Shown: positions 44,311 through 53,974, counted from the first letter of the stretch. The stretch is 64,000 bases of DNA from Ardenticatenaceae bacterium (GCA_020634245.1 JACKCC010000017.1:117777-181776); one strand, 5' to 3'. The notes: a model not told the origin generated them from the letters alone. Numbers and translations are program-made.

Positions 44311-45459
44311 CTAGAAATCGCGCAGCAACTGCACATAACCACGGAGGCTTTCGGCTATTTTAGCGATGGAAATGCTTTCGTCGGCAATGTGAGCCTGCTC
44401 TTCTTCGGCCGGGGAAAAGCCGATGATGGGAATGTCATAGGGAACAAAGTGACGGCCGTCTGTAGCAAATTGGTAGTAGGATAATGCCGACTCACGACCC
44501 ATGCCCTGGGTAACGGCCGTTCTCGCCCGCTGCACCACATCACTTTCCGGCGGCGTATAAAAACCATAAACCACCTCATCAGAAGCCGGAAACGGCTCGT
44601 TTGTCCAGGCATTGACGATACCGTGCGGCCAATCGCCCGCCAACCGATGAACAAAGGCTTGCAAACTGTTGGTGCTTTCGCTGGCCGTGCGGAAATCCAG
44701 CAAAACCCGCGTCCAGGCAGGGGTGACGTTGGGACTTCGAGTGTCTACTTCTACAATAGTTGGCGACACGGTCGTTGATCCCAGATATGGATGACGCGAC
44801 AATTCACTTTGAACACCCAGCAATTTCTGAAGAAAAGCGGACAAGGCGTAGTTGGGATTTTGCCCTTTTTGAGGCGCGCTGGCGTGGACGGAACGGCCGT
44901 TAAATTGCAGCCACATTTGCACAATCCCCCGGTGTCCCAACGCCAGTTCGTTATTCGACGGCTCGCCCAAAATAACTAATGCAACGGGATAATCAAGATG
45001 TTCTATCCAATACAAAGCCCCCGTTCCGCCAATTTCCTCCTGCACGACACCGGAAAAGACGACATCGCGTAACGGCCGTATCCCCATCCGAACCAACGCC
45101 GCCATACTGTAAACCTGCACCGCCAACGGCCCCTTGATATCACAAGCACCCCGCCCTACGATACGGCCGTCTACAATCTCACCGGCGAAAGGAGGCGACG
45201 ACCACAACGCCGGGTCGCCGGGATCGACATGATCCAGGTGGCTGTTGAGTACGAGTGCCGGTAAGCTACGATCCTGGCCGTGGATACGGCCGTTCACATT
45301 CCCAATCCCATCTTGCCAAACCTCGTCAAAACCCAGCCGCCGCATTTCAGCCAGCACCAACTCGGCCAGCGCCGCTTCCTCGTAAGGCATACTCGGCGTC
45401 TGGATGAGCCGCTGCGTGAAATCGACACAATCTGCCTGCAATGTTTGCCAATCCATCAT
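44311..45459 (-). CDS. M20 family metallopeptidase / amidohydrolase
   Basis: A 382-residue zinc peptidase of the ArgE/DapE/carboxypeptidase G2 group. Visible are the metal-binding NSHLDHV, GRGACDIKG, the catalytic Glu pair in VVQEEIGG, GEPS, and the late AHIADE. A central dimerisation domain contains GRSVHASAPQKG. It hydrolyses an acylated amino acid or small peptide; the exact substrate is unknown. GAGG lies six bases before the ATG. It is divergent from the flippase-like gene. Confidence 0.85.
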   Translation of the reverse strand: MMDWQTLQADCVDFTQRLIQTPSMPYEEAALAELVLAEMRRLGFDEVWQDGIGNVNGRIHGQDRSLPALVLNSHLDHVDPGDPALWSSPPFAGEIVDGRIVGRGACDIKGPLAVQVYSMAALVRMGIRPLRDVVFSGVVQEEIGGTGALYWIEHLDYPVALVILGEPSNNELALGHRGIVQMWLQFNGRSVHASAPQKGQNPNYALSAFLQKLLGVQSELSRHPYLGSTTVSPTIVEVDTRSPNVTPAWTRVLLDFRTASESTNSLQAFVHRLAGDWPHGIVNAWTNEPFPASDEVVYGFYTPPESDVVQRARTAVTQGMGRESALSYYQFATDGRHFVPYDIPIIGFSPAEEEQAHIADESISIAKIAESLRGYVQLLRDF

Positions 45460-45514
45460 TCAAAACCTCAAACCACTATCAAATGATTCAAAGTATACCG
45501 TACAAAAATTCTAT

Positions 45515-45542
45515 CTGACACATCGCATGGGCATGGTACAAT
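45515..45542 (+). promoter_or_regulatory. Candidate promoter for the flippase-oxidoreductase pair
   Basis: CTGACA (5 of 6) at 45515-45520, a 16-base spacer and TACAAT (5 of 6) at 45537-45542. Confidence 0.5.
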
Positions 45543-45575
45543 TGCGGCTATTCATCATCCAATGTGTATAAATCA

Positions 45576-45615
45576 GTGTCAGGTATTACGTTTCTTGACA
45601 CATGACACTTGACAC
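45576..45615. promoter_or_regulatory. TGACAC direct-repeat array
   Basis: TGACAC occurs three times at about seven-base spacing (45596, 45603, 45610), and its complement GTGTCA is at 45576. The array lies between the candidate promoter and the start of the flippase-like gene, as operator arrays often do. No regulator is known. Confidence 0.35.
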
Positions 45616-45630
45616 GCAAAAGGACTCTCT

Positions 45631-46632
45631 TTGAAACGTTGGCGATTCTGGATCGGCGTGATCATCAGCGCCGTTTTTCTTTGGTGGGCCTTACGCGGCC
45701 TGGATCTGAGTAAAGTCTGGGCCGATATACGGGCGGCTAATTATTGGTGGCTCATTCCCAGTGTGGCCGTCTACTTTTTAGCAGTGTGGGCGCGCACCTG
45801 GCGCTGGGATTACATGCTCCGCCCCCTCAAACACGTGCCGCTGCGCCGCCTCTTCCCGGTCGTCGTCATTGGCTACATGGGCAACAACATCTACCCCTTC
45901 CGCGCCGGCGAAGTGCTGCGTTCCTACGTCCTGCGCCAGCGCGAAGACATTTCTATGAGTGCCAGTCTGGCTACGGTCATCGTCGAGCGTGTTTTTGATG
46001 GCCTGGTCATGCTGATTTTCGTCTTCGCCGCCCTGCCCCTGGCCCCGATTCCCAGCGAGAGTATTCGCTCGGTGGTTGTACTGGCCAGCATTGCCTTCTT
46101 TGGCGCACTGATTGTCTTTTTTGTGGTAGCGGCCGTTCCCCAACGCATTTTGGTCATCGCCGATTGGTTGAGCGGCCGTTTCCTGCCCCAGCGCTTCCGT
46201 CAGCCAGTTATGGATTTCGCCGCCCGTTTTATGGTTGGCCTGGAATCCTTACGCAGTTTTCGTTACGTCTTCATGATTTTTCTGAGTTCCATCGTCATTT
46301 GGCTGCTGGAAACGGTCAAATATTGGTTTGTCATGCACGCCTTTGATTTCCAGGTGAGCTTTTTCGCGCTGATGTTGATGAACGGCATCGTTAACCTGGC
46401 CACCACCCTGCCCTCCGCGCCGGGCTACATCGGCACCTTCGACGGGCCGGGTATTGCCGTACTGACATTGTACGACATCCCGGTTAACGTCGCTTCGGCC
46501 TACACATTGGTGCTGCACGCCGCCTTGTGGCTGCCCGTCACCGCATTAGGCGCTTTTTACATGCTGCGTGAAGGATTGGGCTGGTCTGATTTTGGCCGGG
46601 CGGTGGCCGTCGCCGGGGAGAAAACAGGATGA
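45631..46632 (+). CDS. Flippase-like UPF0104/AglD-type membrane protein
   Basis: A 333-residue protein with about eight membrane helices. It shows the lysylphosphatidylglycerol-synthase transmembrane (UPF0104) pattern: WWALRGLDLSKVWADI near the N-terminus, RAGEVLRSYVLRQRE, VIVERVFDGL and TLPSAPGYIGTFDG. Members are linked to lipid-linked glycan transfer or flipping. The start is TTG with AAAGGA upstream. The stop overlaps the following oxidoreductase (ATGA). Confidence 0.82.
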   Translation: MKRWRFWIGVIISAVFLWWALRGLDLSKVWADIRAANYWWLIPSVAVYFLAVWARTWRWDYMLRPLKHVPLRRLFPVVVIGYMGNNIYPFRAGEVLRSYVLRQREDISMSASLATVIVERVFDGLVMLIFVFAALPLAPIPSESIRSVVVLASIAFFGALIVFFVVAAVPQRILVIADWLSGRFLPQRFRQPVMDFAARFMVGLESLRSFRYVFMIFLSSIVIWLLETVKYWFVMHAFDFQVSFFALMLMNGIVNLATTLPSAPGYIGTFDGPGIAVLTLYDIPVNVASAYTLVLHAALWLPVTALGAFYMLREGLGWSDFGRAVAVAGEKTG

Positions 46633-47936
46633 AAGTTGCCATCGTTGGGGCCGGGATTGCCGGTCTTTCGGCCGCCTATGATTTGTTAGCTGCCGGTCAC
46701 GAAGTTGTTCTATACGAAGCCAATGGACAAACCGGCGGGTTGGCGGCCGGTTTCCGCGACGAAAATTGGGAATGGCCGCTGGAAAAATTTTATCACCATC
46801 TCTTCGCCACCGACAAAGCGATTATCGGGCTGGTGGAAGAAATCGGGATGCGGGACAAATTATTTTTCCCGCGGCCAACCACTTCGATGATTTACGAGGG
46901 TAAAATTGTGCCATTCGACTCGCCCTGGCGCTGGATTACGTTCCCCGGCTTCAATTTGCTGGACGTGGCCCGTTTTGGACTGGTCAGCGCTTATCTGCGC
47001 TTCACCAAACCGTGGCGTAAGCTGGAGCAGGTCACGGCCGATTCCTGGCTGCGAAAATGGTACGGCCGAAAAATCTACAATCTCACCTGGCGACCGATGC
47101 TCATCGGCAAGTTCGGCCCCTATTACGATCAGGTCAATATGGCCTGGATGTGGGCACGGCTGCACGTGCGTACGCCCAAACTGGGCTATTTTGAAGGTGG
47201 TTTTCAGGCATTTGTGGACCGGTTAACGGCCGTTGTCACCCAAAAGGGTGGCCAACTCCATCTCAATACGCCAGTAGAAAATATAGAACAGATTACGAAT
47301 AACGGGTTACAGATTACCGCCAACGGCAAAACAGAGACATTCGACGCCTGCCTCGTCACCACTTCACCCGGTCTGCTGACCAAAATGGCGCCCACCCTGC
47401 CTGCCGGCTATCTGGGTGAACTGTTGAATTTGAAGAGTATGGGCGCGGTGGTGTTGACGTTGGCGTTGAAACGGCCGTTACTCCCCGACCATCTCACCTA
47501 CTGGCTCAACGTCCCCGCCAATTCGCCCGACAAAAGCCAAAACGACATCCCCTTCCTGGCTCTGGTGGAACACACCAACTACATCGACAAAAGCCATTAT
47601 GGTGGCGATCACATCATCTACTGCGGTGACTACGTCACGCCCGATCATCCGCATTTGCAAATGGAACCGGATGCGCTGGCCGAGCAGTTCATCAATGTCC
47701 TGCACCGATTCAATCCTGACTTCAAAACGGATTGGGTACGCAAACATTGGCTCTTCCGCGAACAATACGCTCAACCCGTGCCATTTCTCAACCATTCGCA
47801 GCATATCCCCGATTTACAAACACCCCTACCCGGTTTATACTTTGCCAGTATGAGCCAGGTTTACCCATGGGATCGAGGTACAAACTTTGCCGTAGAAATC
47901 GGCCGCCGGGCAGCTCAATTGATACTCAGCCAATGA
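46629..47936 (+). CDS. FAD-dependent NAD(P)/FAD oxidoreductase
   Basis: A 435-residue flavoprotein of the amine-oxidase/protoporphyrinogen-oxidase-like group. The N-terminal FAD-binding motif is VAIVGAGIAGLSAAYDL with GGLAAG shortly after, and the C-terminal FAD contact is DRGTNFAVEIGRRAA. Related enzymes next to glycan genes are often UDP-sugar mutase-like or desaturase-like; the substrate here is unknown. It is translationally coupled to the flippase-like gene and precedes a UDP-sugar dehydrogenase, so an envelope-glycan role is likely. Confidence 0.82.
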   Translation: MKVAIVGAGIAGLSAAYDLLAAGHEVVLYEANGQTGGLAAGFRDENWEWPLEKFYHHLFATDKAIIGLVEEIGMRDKLFFPRPTTSMIYEGKIVPFDSPWRWITFPGFNLLDVARFGLVSAYLRFTKPWRKLEQVTADSWLRKWYGRKIYNLTWRPMLIGKFGPYYDQVNMAWMWARLHVRTPKLGYFEGGFQAFVDRLTAVVTQKGGQLHLNTPVENIEQITNNGLQITANGKTETFDACLVTTSPGLLTKMAPTLPAGYLGELLNLKSMGAVVLTLALKRPLLPDHLTYWLNVPANSPDKSQNDIPFLALVEHTNYIDKSHYGGDHIIYCGDYVTPDHPHLQMEPDALAEQFINVLHRFNPDFKTDWVRKHWLFREQYAQPVPFLNHSQHIPDLQTPLPGLYFASMSQVYPWDRGTNFAVEIGRRAAQLILSQ

Positions 47937-48077
47937 AAAACAGGTAAAACGTAGCCCAATCATCCATGTAAGTACCATTGTAAGGTGTTAAAGTTAAGGT
48001 ATTAAGTGTTATATTAACAAGAATCAAAATCCACAGGTCACACACGAATTTCTTTCTGTGAACGGCCGTACCCAATT

Positions 48078-48106
48078 TTGACAATTTTGCGGAGCAGTTA
48101 AAAAAT
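48078..48106 (+). promoter_or_regulatory. Candidate promoter of the UDP-sugar dehydrogenase gene
   Basis: A perfect TTGACA at 48078-48083, a 17-base spacer and AAAAAT (4 of 6). The rest of 47937-48160 is AT-rich and holds no gene that I can support. Confidence 0.5.
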
Positions 48107-48160
48107 CTCAGTAGAAAACTTGCGTTTTTCCGCGCCTAATATTTCAAGGAGTATTTAACA

Positions 48161-49588
48161 ATGAAAGTAGTGGTTATTGGAACAGGATTTGTGGGCCTGC
48201 CCCACGCCGCCGTATTATCCGAATACGGTCACGAAGTATACGCTTATGATATTGATGAAAAACGAATCAATGCCTACAAAACAGGCGATCGCGAAGAAAT
48301 TGAACGGTACGTTAACGAGCCGGGACTGTACCCGGTCATTGCCGAAAACAAAGACAAATATCTATTTTTCACCACCGACATCACTGAAATTGCCGATGGA
48401 ACTGATGTTTTCTTCCTCTGCCTCAACACCCCGCCCAACCGCGACGGCTCTTCTGACCTGAGCTATTACCTGAGCGCTGCCCACCACCTGGGTGATTTAC
48501 TGGCCAAACGCCAAAACAAAAAACGAGTCGTTTTGGTCAACAAAAGCACCGTTCCCATTGGTACCGCCCGCCTTTTGGAAAGCATTATGAAAGAACACGG
48601 CGTTGAAAATTTCGGCGTCGCTTCTAATCCTGAATTCCTAGCCCAGGGAAACGCCATAGACGGTTCGCGCAGCCCGGATCGCGTTGTCGTCGGCTGCGAT
48701 CATGAAGCTGATTTTTCTATTCTGCGCCGCATTTATGCCCAATTCGTGAATCATGTTCGCATTCGCTATCTGGAGACAACCCCGGAAACGGCCGAAGCCA
48801 TCAAATATGTTGGTAATACACTCCTGCTCACCTACATTTCCTTCTGGAATGGTGTAGGCGCCCGCCTGGGGGAAACGCATCCCAACCTCCGTATGGAAGA
48901 CCTGAAAATCGGCGTAACTTCAGACAGCCGCATCAGCACCTGGGGGTCTTACGTGAGCAATGGCGCCGGTGGCTCATGCTTTGGCAAGGATATTCAATCG
49001 CTCATTTACCAGCTTAACCAGGCCGGACAACCATCGGATTTGCTGCAAGCCGTTTACAACATCAACGAATACCAAAAGGTGTACTTGATTGATCGGGCTG
49101 AATATGAAGCCGGCTTCAATTTCAATCAGAAAAGCGTTGCTCTGTTAGGGCTGGCTTTCAAAAAGCGCACCAATGATATGCGTGATTCGGCCGCATTGAA
49201 AGTAGTGGAAACACTGTTGGCCCGTGGTGTGAAAGAAATCCGTGCTTATGATCCATTGGCCAATGAAGCAGCCAAAAGTTACTGGTTCAATCCGGAGAAA
49301 AACCACCTCTTCAACCGCATTAAATATTTCAATTCGGCGAAAGAGGCAATTAATGGCAGTGACGCACTGTATATCTCAACGGACTGGGAAGAGTTTCGCG
49401 GCCTTTCGCACACCATTCAACAAGAGGTCAAACCACCGTACCTGGTTATTGACGGCCGTCGCATGATGCCTGATTTCCGTACGCTGGTGGAAAATGGCTA
49501 CCAACACATCTCGGTTGGCGGAACTTACCTAAAACCAACGGATGACGCCCCCGGCATGGCTGAAAAACTGGAAGCTGAATTGGCTTAA
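48161..49588 (+). CDS. UDP-glucose/GDP-mannose dehydrogenase family protein
   Basis: A 475-residue enzyme that oxidises a nucleotide sugar to its uronic acid in two NAD-dependent steps. The N-terminal Rossmann motif is VVVIGTGFVGLPHAA, the conserved LNTPP and NKSTVPIGT follow, and the catalytic Cys is in GGSCFGKDI near residue 273. The C-terminal domain has LGLAFKKRTNDMRDS. Length matches the family. It would feed uronic acid into surface polysaccharide. CAAGGAG precedes the ATG and a strong terminator follows. Confidence 0.92.
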   Translation: MKVVVIGTGFVGLPHAAVLSEYGHEVYAYDIDEKRINAYKTGDREEIERYVNEPGLYPVIAENKDKYLFFTTDITEIADGTDVFFLCLNTPPNRDGSSDLSYYLSAAHHLGDLLAKRQNKKRVVLVNKSTVPIGTARLLESIMKEHGVENFGVASNPEFLAQGNAIDGSRSPDRVVVGCDHEADFSILRRIYAQFVNHVRIRYLETTPETAEAIKYVGNTLLLTYISFWNGVGARLGETHPNLRMEDLKIGVTSDSRISTWGSYVSNGAGGSCFGKDIQSLIYQLNQAGQPSDLLQAVYNINEYQKVYLIDRAEYEAGFNFNQKSVALLGLAFKKRTNDMRDSAALKVVETLLARGVKEIRAYDPLANEAAKSYWFNPEKNHLFNRIKYFNSAKEAINGSDALYISTDWEEFRGLSHTIQQEVKPPYLVIDGRRMMPDFRTLVENGYQHISVGGTYLKPTDDAPGMAEKLEAELA

Positions 49589-49608
49589 CGTAAGTAAATA
49601 GGCAATAC

Positions 49609-49647
49609 AAAAAGGCACGGTGTTTACTGTAAACGCCGTGCCTTTTT
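49609..49647. terminator. Strong terminator after the dehydrogenase gene
   Basis: AAAAAGGCACGG with GTTTAC pairs with GTAAAC and CCGTGCCTTTTTT, broken by one T/G mismatch. It ends in a T-run and serves the two convergent genes. Confidence 0.9.
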
Positions 49648-49668
49648 TATTTTTAGTGCTATTAAATT

Positions 49669-49914
49669 TTATATTTTATCCGCATACTCCCGGTAATAAT
49701 ACGGGCTGTTTTCCTGGATATAATCAAGCAGGTCCGGGATACGGCCGTTTTTCTTGGCATAGGTGATTACGGCATCGATCATTCTGCTTTTTGAAGTAGC
49801 GGCCGTAAATTCAGAATAAACAGCATAAAATCGATCATAAGCCAACTGCGAAACTTCTTCGGCATCAAACGCCTCATTAATTAACTGTCGGATAGCTTCC
49901 AGATTATGTGTCAT
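49669..49914 (-). CDS. Stand-alone death-like/effector-associated adaptor domain
   Basis: An 81-residue all-helical protein. The pattern LEAIRQLINEAFDAEEVSQL, then DRFYAVYSEF, SKSRMIDAVITYAKKNGRIP and LLDYI resembles the effector-associated (death-like) domains fused to caspases, NTPases and other effectors in multicellular bacteria. Here it stands alone, so it would act as an adaptor recruiting an effector elsewhere in the genome. GGAGGGG precedes the ATG. The family match is by eye. Confidence 0.6.
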   Translation of the reverse strand: MTHNLEAIRQLINEAFDAEEVSQLAYDRFYAVYSEFTAATSKSRMIDAVITYAKKNGRIPDLLDYIQENSPYYYREYADKI

Positions 49915-50018
49915 AGTTGTTCCCCTCCATCGGTAGGGAATGATTATGTCGATACAATAATCCCTATTTTGCCATGATTGCCCTTGATATTCAAGAGGTT
50001 ACACGGCCAACTTTCCAA

Positions 50019-51989
50019 CTAATTATTGTCCGTCATCTCGCCTGCCTTGCTTTCCTGATGTAAACGGGCTAGATACTGATCGCGCAGGCTAATTTGGTAT
50101 GGAATACTGGTCACAATCACCCGATCGATGTCCCGCAAAACCAAGTCTAACAACAAATTGGTATTACGATGCAGCAGCTGCTCCCAAAAACGCGGCATGG
50201 CTAACTGCCCTAGAAGCAGGTGAATAAAGAGGCGCGGGTCTTCTTCGCGGAGCGAAAGCAAATAATCACGCAGCGGCCCGGCAATTGAGCGGTATGGCGA
50301 AGGCAATATTCTTAATTCGCCCTGGCCAATTCGTGCTGCCCACTTTTGTTTTAGACGTTCAGTTTTCTCCGGATCAATGGCCACGTGAACCGCCTCCCAG
50401 GGCTGTCCCATCGACAAAGCAAAATTAACCAGGCGTAATGTACCGGCATGAACGTCGTCTACCAGCAGGATTGTTTTAACGTTGCTGGCATGGGGCGCAA
50501 TTACTACATCACCCAAACTGAGCTGGCTGGCCACCCGTTGGTAATGGCGATGTATGGAGAGGAAAACCATGACCAATGCCGGAATCAAAATGACAACAAA
50601 CCAGGCGCCGTCGCGGAATTTGGTAACTGCAAATACGATCATGACAACGGCCGTTAACAGCCCACCAATCCCATTCACTATCATCTTCGTCCGCCACTGC
50701 GAGTCCGCCGACAGGGTGGTGCCATGAGCCGAATGGCCGGTTTCACCGGGCTTCAACTGGCCCACTTTCAACCAGCGCAAAACCATACCTGACTGCGACA
50801 GTGTGAAGCTGAGGAATACACCGATGGCGTACAGAGGAATCAGGCGCGACGTATTGGCTCGCAAAATAATCAGCAAAAAGATAGCCATCCCGGCCAGGAA
50901 ACTAATACCCCAGGAGAAAACTAGGCGCGAACCGCGATAAGCCAATTGCCGCGGCAAAAAACCGTCGGTTGCCGCTAAAGCTGCCAATCGCGGGAAATCG
51001 GCAAAGCTGGTATTGGCGGCCATAATGAGGATGAGGGTCGTCGCGGCCAGCAACCCGACTTGCCCCCAACCGCGCCCCCACACCGCGCGGCCCAACTGCG
51101 AGATGACCGTCTCTGTTTCCGATGGCGTCGCCCCAATATGGTGGGCCAGGAAAGTGATGCTGATGAAAATCGAACCTAGAATAATGCTCATCCAGGTCAA
51201 CGTCGTCGCTGCGTTGCGGCTGCGCGGTTCTTCAAAAGCCGGGATACCATTGGAGATGGCTTCCACCCCGGTTAAAGCGGTACAGCCGGAGGAAAAAGCC
51301 CGTAAGACGAGAAAAGCGGTGAGTGGGGCAACGGCCGTTTCCATCAATGGTGGCGCATCAACCAATACATTCAACTCACCGGTCGCCCAGCGCACAAACC
51401 CAACAATCAGGGTCAGGGCCATACTGCCCAGGAAAATATAGGTCGGCACAGCAAAAATCCGCCCCGACTCCTTTACCCCGCGCAAATTAATAACCGCCAT
51501 TATCAGAACCATCACAACAGCCAATTCGATACGCCAGGCCAGCAGCGCAGGAACGGCCGATACGATCTGATCCACACCAGACGAAATACTTACGGCCACT
51601 GTCAAAATATAATCGGTTAGCAAAGCTGCCGCTGCCACCTGTGCGGCCGTTTCACCCAAATTATCACGAGAAACAATGTAGGCTCCACCGCCACTGGGGT
51701 AAGCATGAATCGTCTGCCGGTAAGAGACCGTCAATACCAACAGCAGAACCGCAATGGCCAACGCAATCGGAATGGAAAGCGAAAACGCACCGGCACCGGC
51801 CAGCGCCAAAATGAGCAAAATTTCCTGCGTGGCATAAGCCGTCGAAGACAACGCATCCGAAGCAAAAACGGCCAGACCAACTTTTTTACTAATCGACTGG
51901 TGCGCGGCAGCGGCCGTTTCCAAAGGAGGACCAATTAAGATTTCTGTTAAGCTGCGCGAAGAGCGTGGCAACCGCGGTAAGCGGGACAT
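50019..51989 (-). CDS. KimA-like APC-superfamily potassium permease
   Basis: About 656 residues. The N-terminal segments (LIGPPLETAA, ASDALSSTAYATQEIL, SYRQTIHAYPSGGGAYIVSRDNLGE broken over the helix, DYILTVAVSISSG) closely follow B. subtilis KimA (YdaO), a high-affinity K+ importer of the KUP/APC group. Twelve hydrophobic helices are followed by a cytoplasmic C-terminal domain of about 150 residues with a UspA-like look (ILLVDDVHAGTLRLV). KimA is inhibited by c-di-AMP; I saw no c-di-AMP riboswitch in the 107-base upstream gap. The second ATG (51989) is chosen, seven bases after GAGGTG. Confidence 0.82.
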   Translation of the reverse strand: MSRLPRLPRSSRSLTEILIGPPLETAAAAHQSISKKVGLAVFASDALSSTAYATQEILLILALAGAGAFSLSIPIALAIAVLLLVLTVSYRQTIHAYPSGGGAYIVSRDNLGETAAQVAAAALLTDYILTVAVSISSGVDQIVSAVPALLAWRIELAVVMVLIMAVINLRGVKESGRIFAVPTYIFLGSMALTLIVGFVRWATGELNVLVDAPPLMETAVAPLTAFLVLRAFSSGCTALTGVEAISNGIPAFEEPRSRNAATTLTWMSIILGSIFISITFLAHHIGATPSETETVISQLGRAVWGRGWGQVGLLAATTLILIMAANTSFADFPRLAALAATDGFLPRQLAYRGSRLVFSWGISFLAGMAIFLLIILRANTSRLIPLYAIGVFLSFTLSQSGMVLRWLKVGQLKPGETGHSAHGTTLSADSQWRTKMIVNGIGGLLTAVVMIVFAVTKFRDGAWFVVILIPALVMVFLSIHRHYQRVASQLSLGDVVIAPHASNVKTILLVDDVHAGTLRLVNFALSMGQPWEAVHVAIDPEKTERLKQKWAARIGQGELRILPSPYRSIAGPLRDYLLSLREEDPRLFIHLLLGQLAMPRFWEQLLHRNTNLLLDLVLRDIDRVIVTSIPYQISLRDQYLARLHQESKAGEMTDNN

Positions 51990-52096
51990 ATTCATTCACC
52001 TCAAATAACTTGCAGATCACAAAACGCAGTGAAACCGGGTCTTGGAAAAGAATTGCCACGGCCACTGCGCCTTGAAAAATCTATAAAATATGCTGA

Positions 52097-53005
52097 TCAA
52101 TATTGTGCCAGGCTGCCATCTAAACGGGCACGTTCCACAGCATAACGAAAACTAAAAATCGACAGCGGGAATAGAATGACACAAAACAAACACAATGTCA
52201 ATATGTCTGGCAGCAATTCGTTCCAACCTGCTCCGGTAAGCAGCGCCAGTCGCATGCCGTGCAGGGCGTAACTGATAGGCAGCAGTTTGGCCAACGGCTG
52301 CAGCCAACCCGGCATAACTTCCACCGGGTAATAAACACCGCCAACCAGGTTGGCCAAATTACCCAGGAGCGCTGTTACCGGATCGCCCCTTTTGATAACC
52401 ATAATAATACTGGCGGCCATAATGCCAATACTGGCAAAAGCAATAATTCCCAGCAGTAAAATCAGCAAAGCCGCCGCCACATTCGCGCCGCTCAAATTGA
52501 CACCCAGGAACAAAACGCCGGTGAGCAAATAAACCAGAACACGAAAGGTCATGTAGGCATAGCTCCAGGATGCCGAACCGACGATAATCCATGATACGGG
52601 TACTGGCGTCATCATCAGTGCTTCCAATGTCCCCGTTGTTTGCGCTTCACGCAAAGCGCGGGCAAAACCACCCAGTCCCAGGCCAAAATAACCACCCAAC
52701 GCCAGACCAATAAGCACAAATGAAAAATAATCGCCGTTGTAATTGGTTAACAATGGTGCGGCAGCTTCGCCGATGAACTGGGACAAAAAATAGAAAATGA
52801 AGGTACGGAACAAAATACCAACAATCCCGCCGATGAAAGCAAAGCGGTAACTGGTTTCGGTGAAGAAATCGCGGACGAGAAACGCACCCAGAAGGCGAAG
52901 GGGTGAAAGGGTGAAGGGGTGAAGAGGTGGGTGGCCTGCGGTCGCAGGGGTGCTCTTCTGCCTTCTGCCTTCTGCCTTCTGCCTTCTACCTTCCGCCTTC
53001 ATCAT
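52097..53005 (-). CDS. ABC-2 type transporter permease
   Basis: A 302-residue membrane protein with six helices and the ABC-2 layout (GGYFGLGLGGFARALREAQTTGTLEALMMTPVP; PVEVMPGWLQPLAKLLPISYALHGMRL, both shown with the usual spacing). The first 35 residues are translated from two simple repeats (AEGRRQK twice, then HPFTLSPLR), and no other Met lies before the first helix. The start directly follows the stop of the ATPase gene. The exported substrate is unknown. Confidence 0.82.
   Translation of the reverse strand: MMKAEGRRQKAEGRRQKSTPATAGHPPLHPFTLSPLRLLGAFLVRDFFTETSYRFAFIGGIVGILFRTFIFYFLSQFIGEAAAPLLTNYNGDYFSFVLIGLALGGYFGLGLGGFARALREAQTTGTLEALMMTPVPVSWIIVGSASWSYAYMTFRVLVYLLTGVLFLGVNLSGANVAAALLILLLGIIAFASIGIMAASIIMVIKRGDPVTALLGNLANLVGGVYYPVEVMPGWLQPLAKLLPISYALHGMRLALLTGAGWNELLPDILTLCLFCVILFPLSIFSFRYAVERARLDGSLAQY
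52905..52998. repeat. Simple repeats at the permease 5' end
   Basis: TTCTGCC is repeated about six times at 52954-52998 with decay toward one end, next to a GGTGAAGG-type array at 52905-52925 that resembles 7651-7695. Both are read through in the permease frame. Confidence 0.65.
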
Positions 53006-53974
53006 TCAGCCTTCATCCTTTGTAAAGTGGTGGAATATCTCTTCCAGGCTAGGCGGCGTGTTTTCTACATGATGGATGGCGATATTGTGTTGGTGCAGGG
53101 TGTCAAATACGGCCGTTAACACCCCATCTCCCGCCATCGCCCGCAGTTCAATCCAATGGTCCGCCCCTCCAGACCGGCAAACCAAATCGGGAACGTTGGC
53201 TAAAATCGCCAGCACCTTCTCCGGCAGTGGATCAACGTACAAGCTGTAACGCATCGCCCGAAAATGGCGGCGCAGTTCGGCCGGTGAACCGCTGGCCTGA
53301 ATTCGCCCTTTGTGCATAAATGCCACCCGATGACACAGTGTCTCCGCCTCAGCTAAATCGTGGGTAATGAGAAAAACGGTCATCGCCTGCTCAGACATCA
53401 GGCGGCGAATTAGCTGGTGCAGCCGCTGCGTGGCCGTGGGGTCCAGGCTGCGGCTGGGTTCATCCAAAAAGAGGAGGCGAGGCCGGTGCAGCAAACTGCG
53501 GGCAATGGCCAGCCGCTGTTTCATACCGCTGGAAAATTGGCCAAAACGACGGTCAGCCACGTCCAGCAAATCTACATCGACTAATACTTGATCGATTCGT
53601 TCGGTGGCGGCACGGCCGTACAGCCCATGCATCGCTGCAAAAAAAGCCAGGTTACGCCGCGCCGACAGCCGCCAGTAAAAGCTGCGATCATCAGAAACCA
53701 CCAGTCCAACCGCCGCCCGGATTGCAGCAGTATCGACCAGATCGTTTCCGGCGATGGCGGCCGTCCCGCTGCTGGGCAAAATAAGAGTGCACAGCATCTT
53801 GACCAGCGTCGTCTTGCCCGCGCCGTTAGGTCCCAACAGGCCAAACAATTGCCCTTCAGGGACGGTGAGGGAGAGATCGGACACGGCCGTTACCGGTGTC
53901 AGCCGCGCCAATTTCCCCCAACCTTCCGGCTTATCAAACTGTTTGCTCAAATGATGGACTTCAACTGCGTTCAT
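53006..53974 (-). CDS. ABC transporter ATP-binding protein
   Basis: About 322 residues. Walker A is GPNGAGKTT, the signature is FSSGMKQRLAIARSLL, Walker B is RLLFLDEPSRSLDP, and the switch His is in LITHD. Members of this ABC-2 group export drugs or polysaccharide precursors. The ATG at 53974 is chosen because the frame upstream of it is a TGATGATT tandem repeat. It is paired with the downstream permease gene. Confidence 0.88.
   Translation of the reverse strand: MNAVEVHHLSKQFDKPEGWGKLARLTPVTAVSDLSLTVPEGQLFGLLGPNGAGKTTLVKMLCTLILPSSGTAAIAGNDLVDTAAIRAAVGLVVSDDRSFYWRLSARRNLAFFAAMHGLYGRAATERIDQVLVDVDLLDVADRRFGQFSSGMKQRLAIARSLLHRPRLLFLDEPSRSLDPTATQRLHQLIRRLMSEQAMTVFLITHDLAEAETLCHRVAFMHKGRIQASGSPAELRRHFRAMRYSLYVDPLPEKVLAILANVPDLVCRSGGADHWIELRAMAGDGVLTAVFDTLHQHNIAIHHVENTPPSLEEIFHHFTKDEG

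Noticed and set aside
51990..52096. c-di-AMP riboswitch before the KimA-like gene
   Set aside because: The 107-base gap is too short for the known aptamer and shows none of its conserved pairing.
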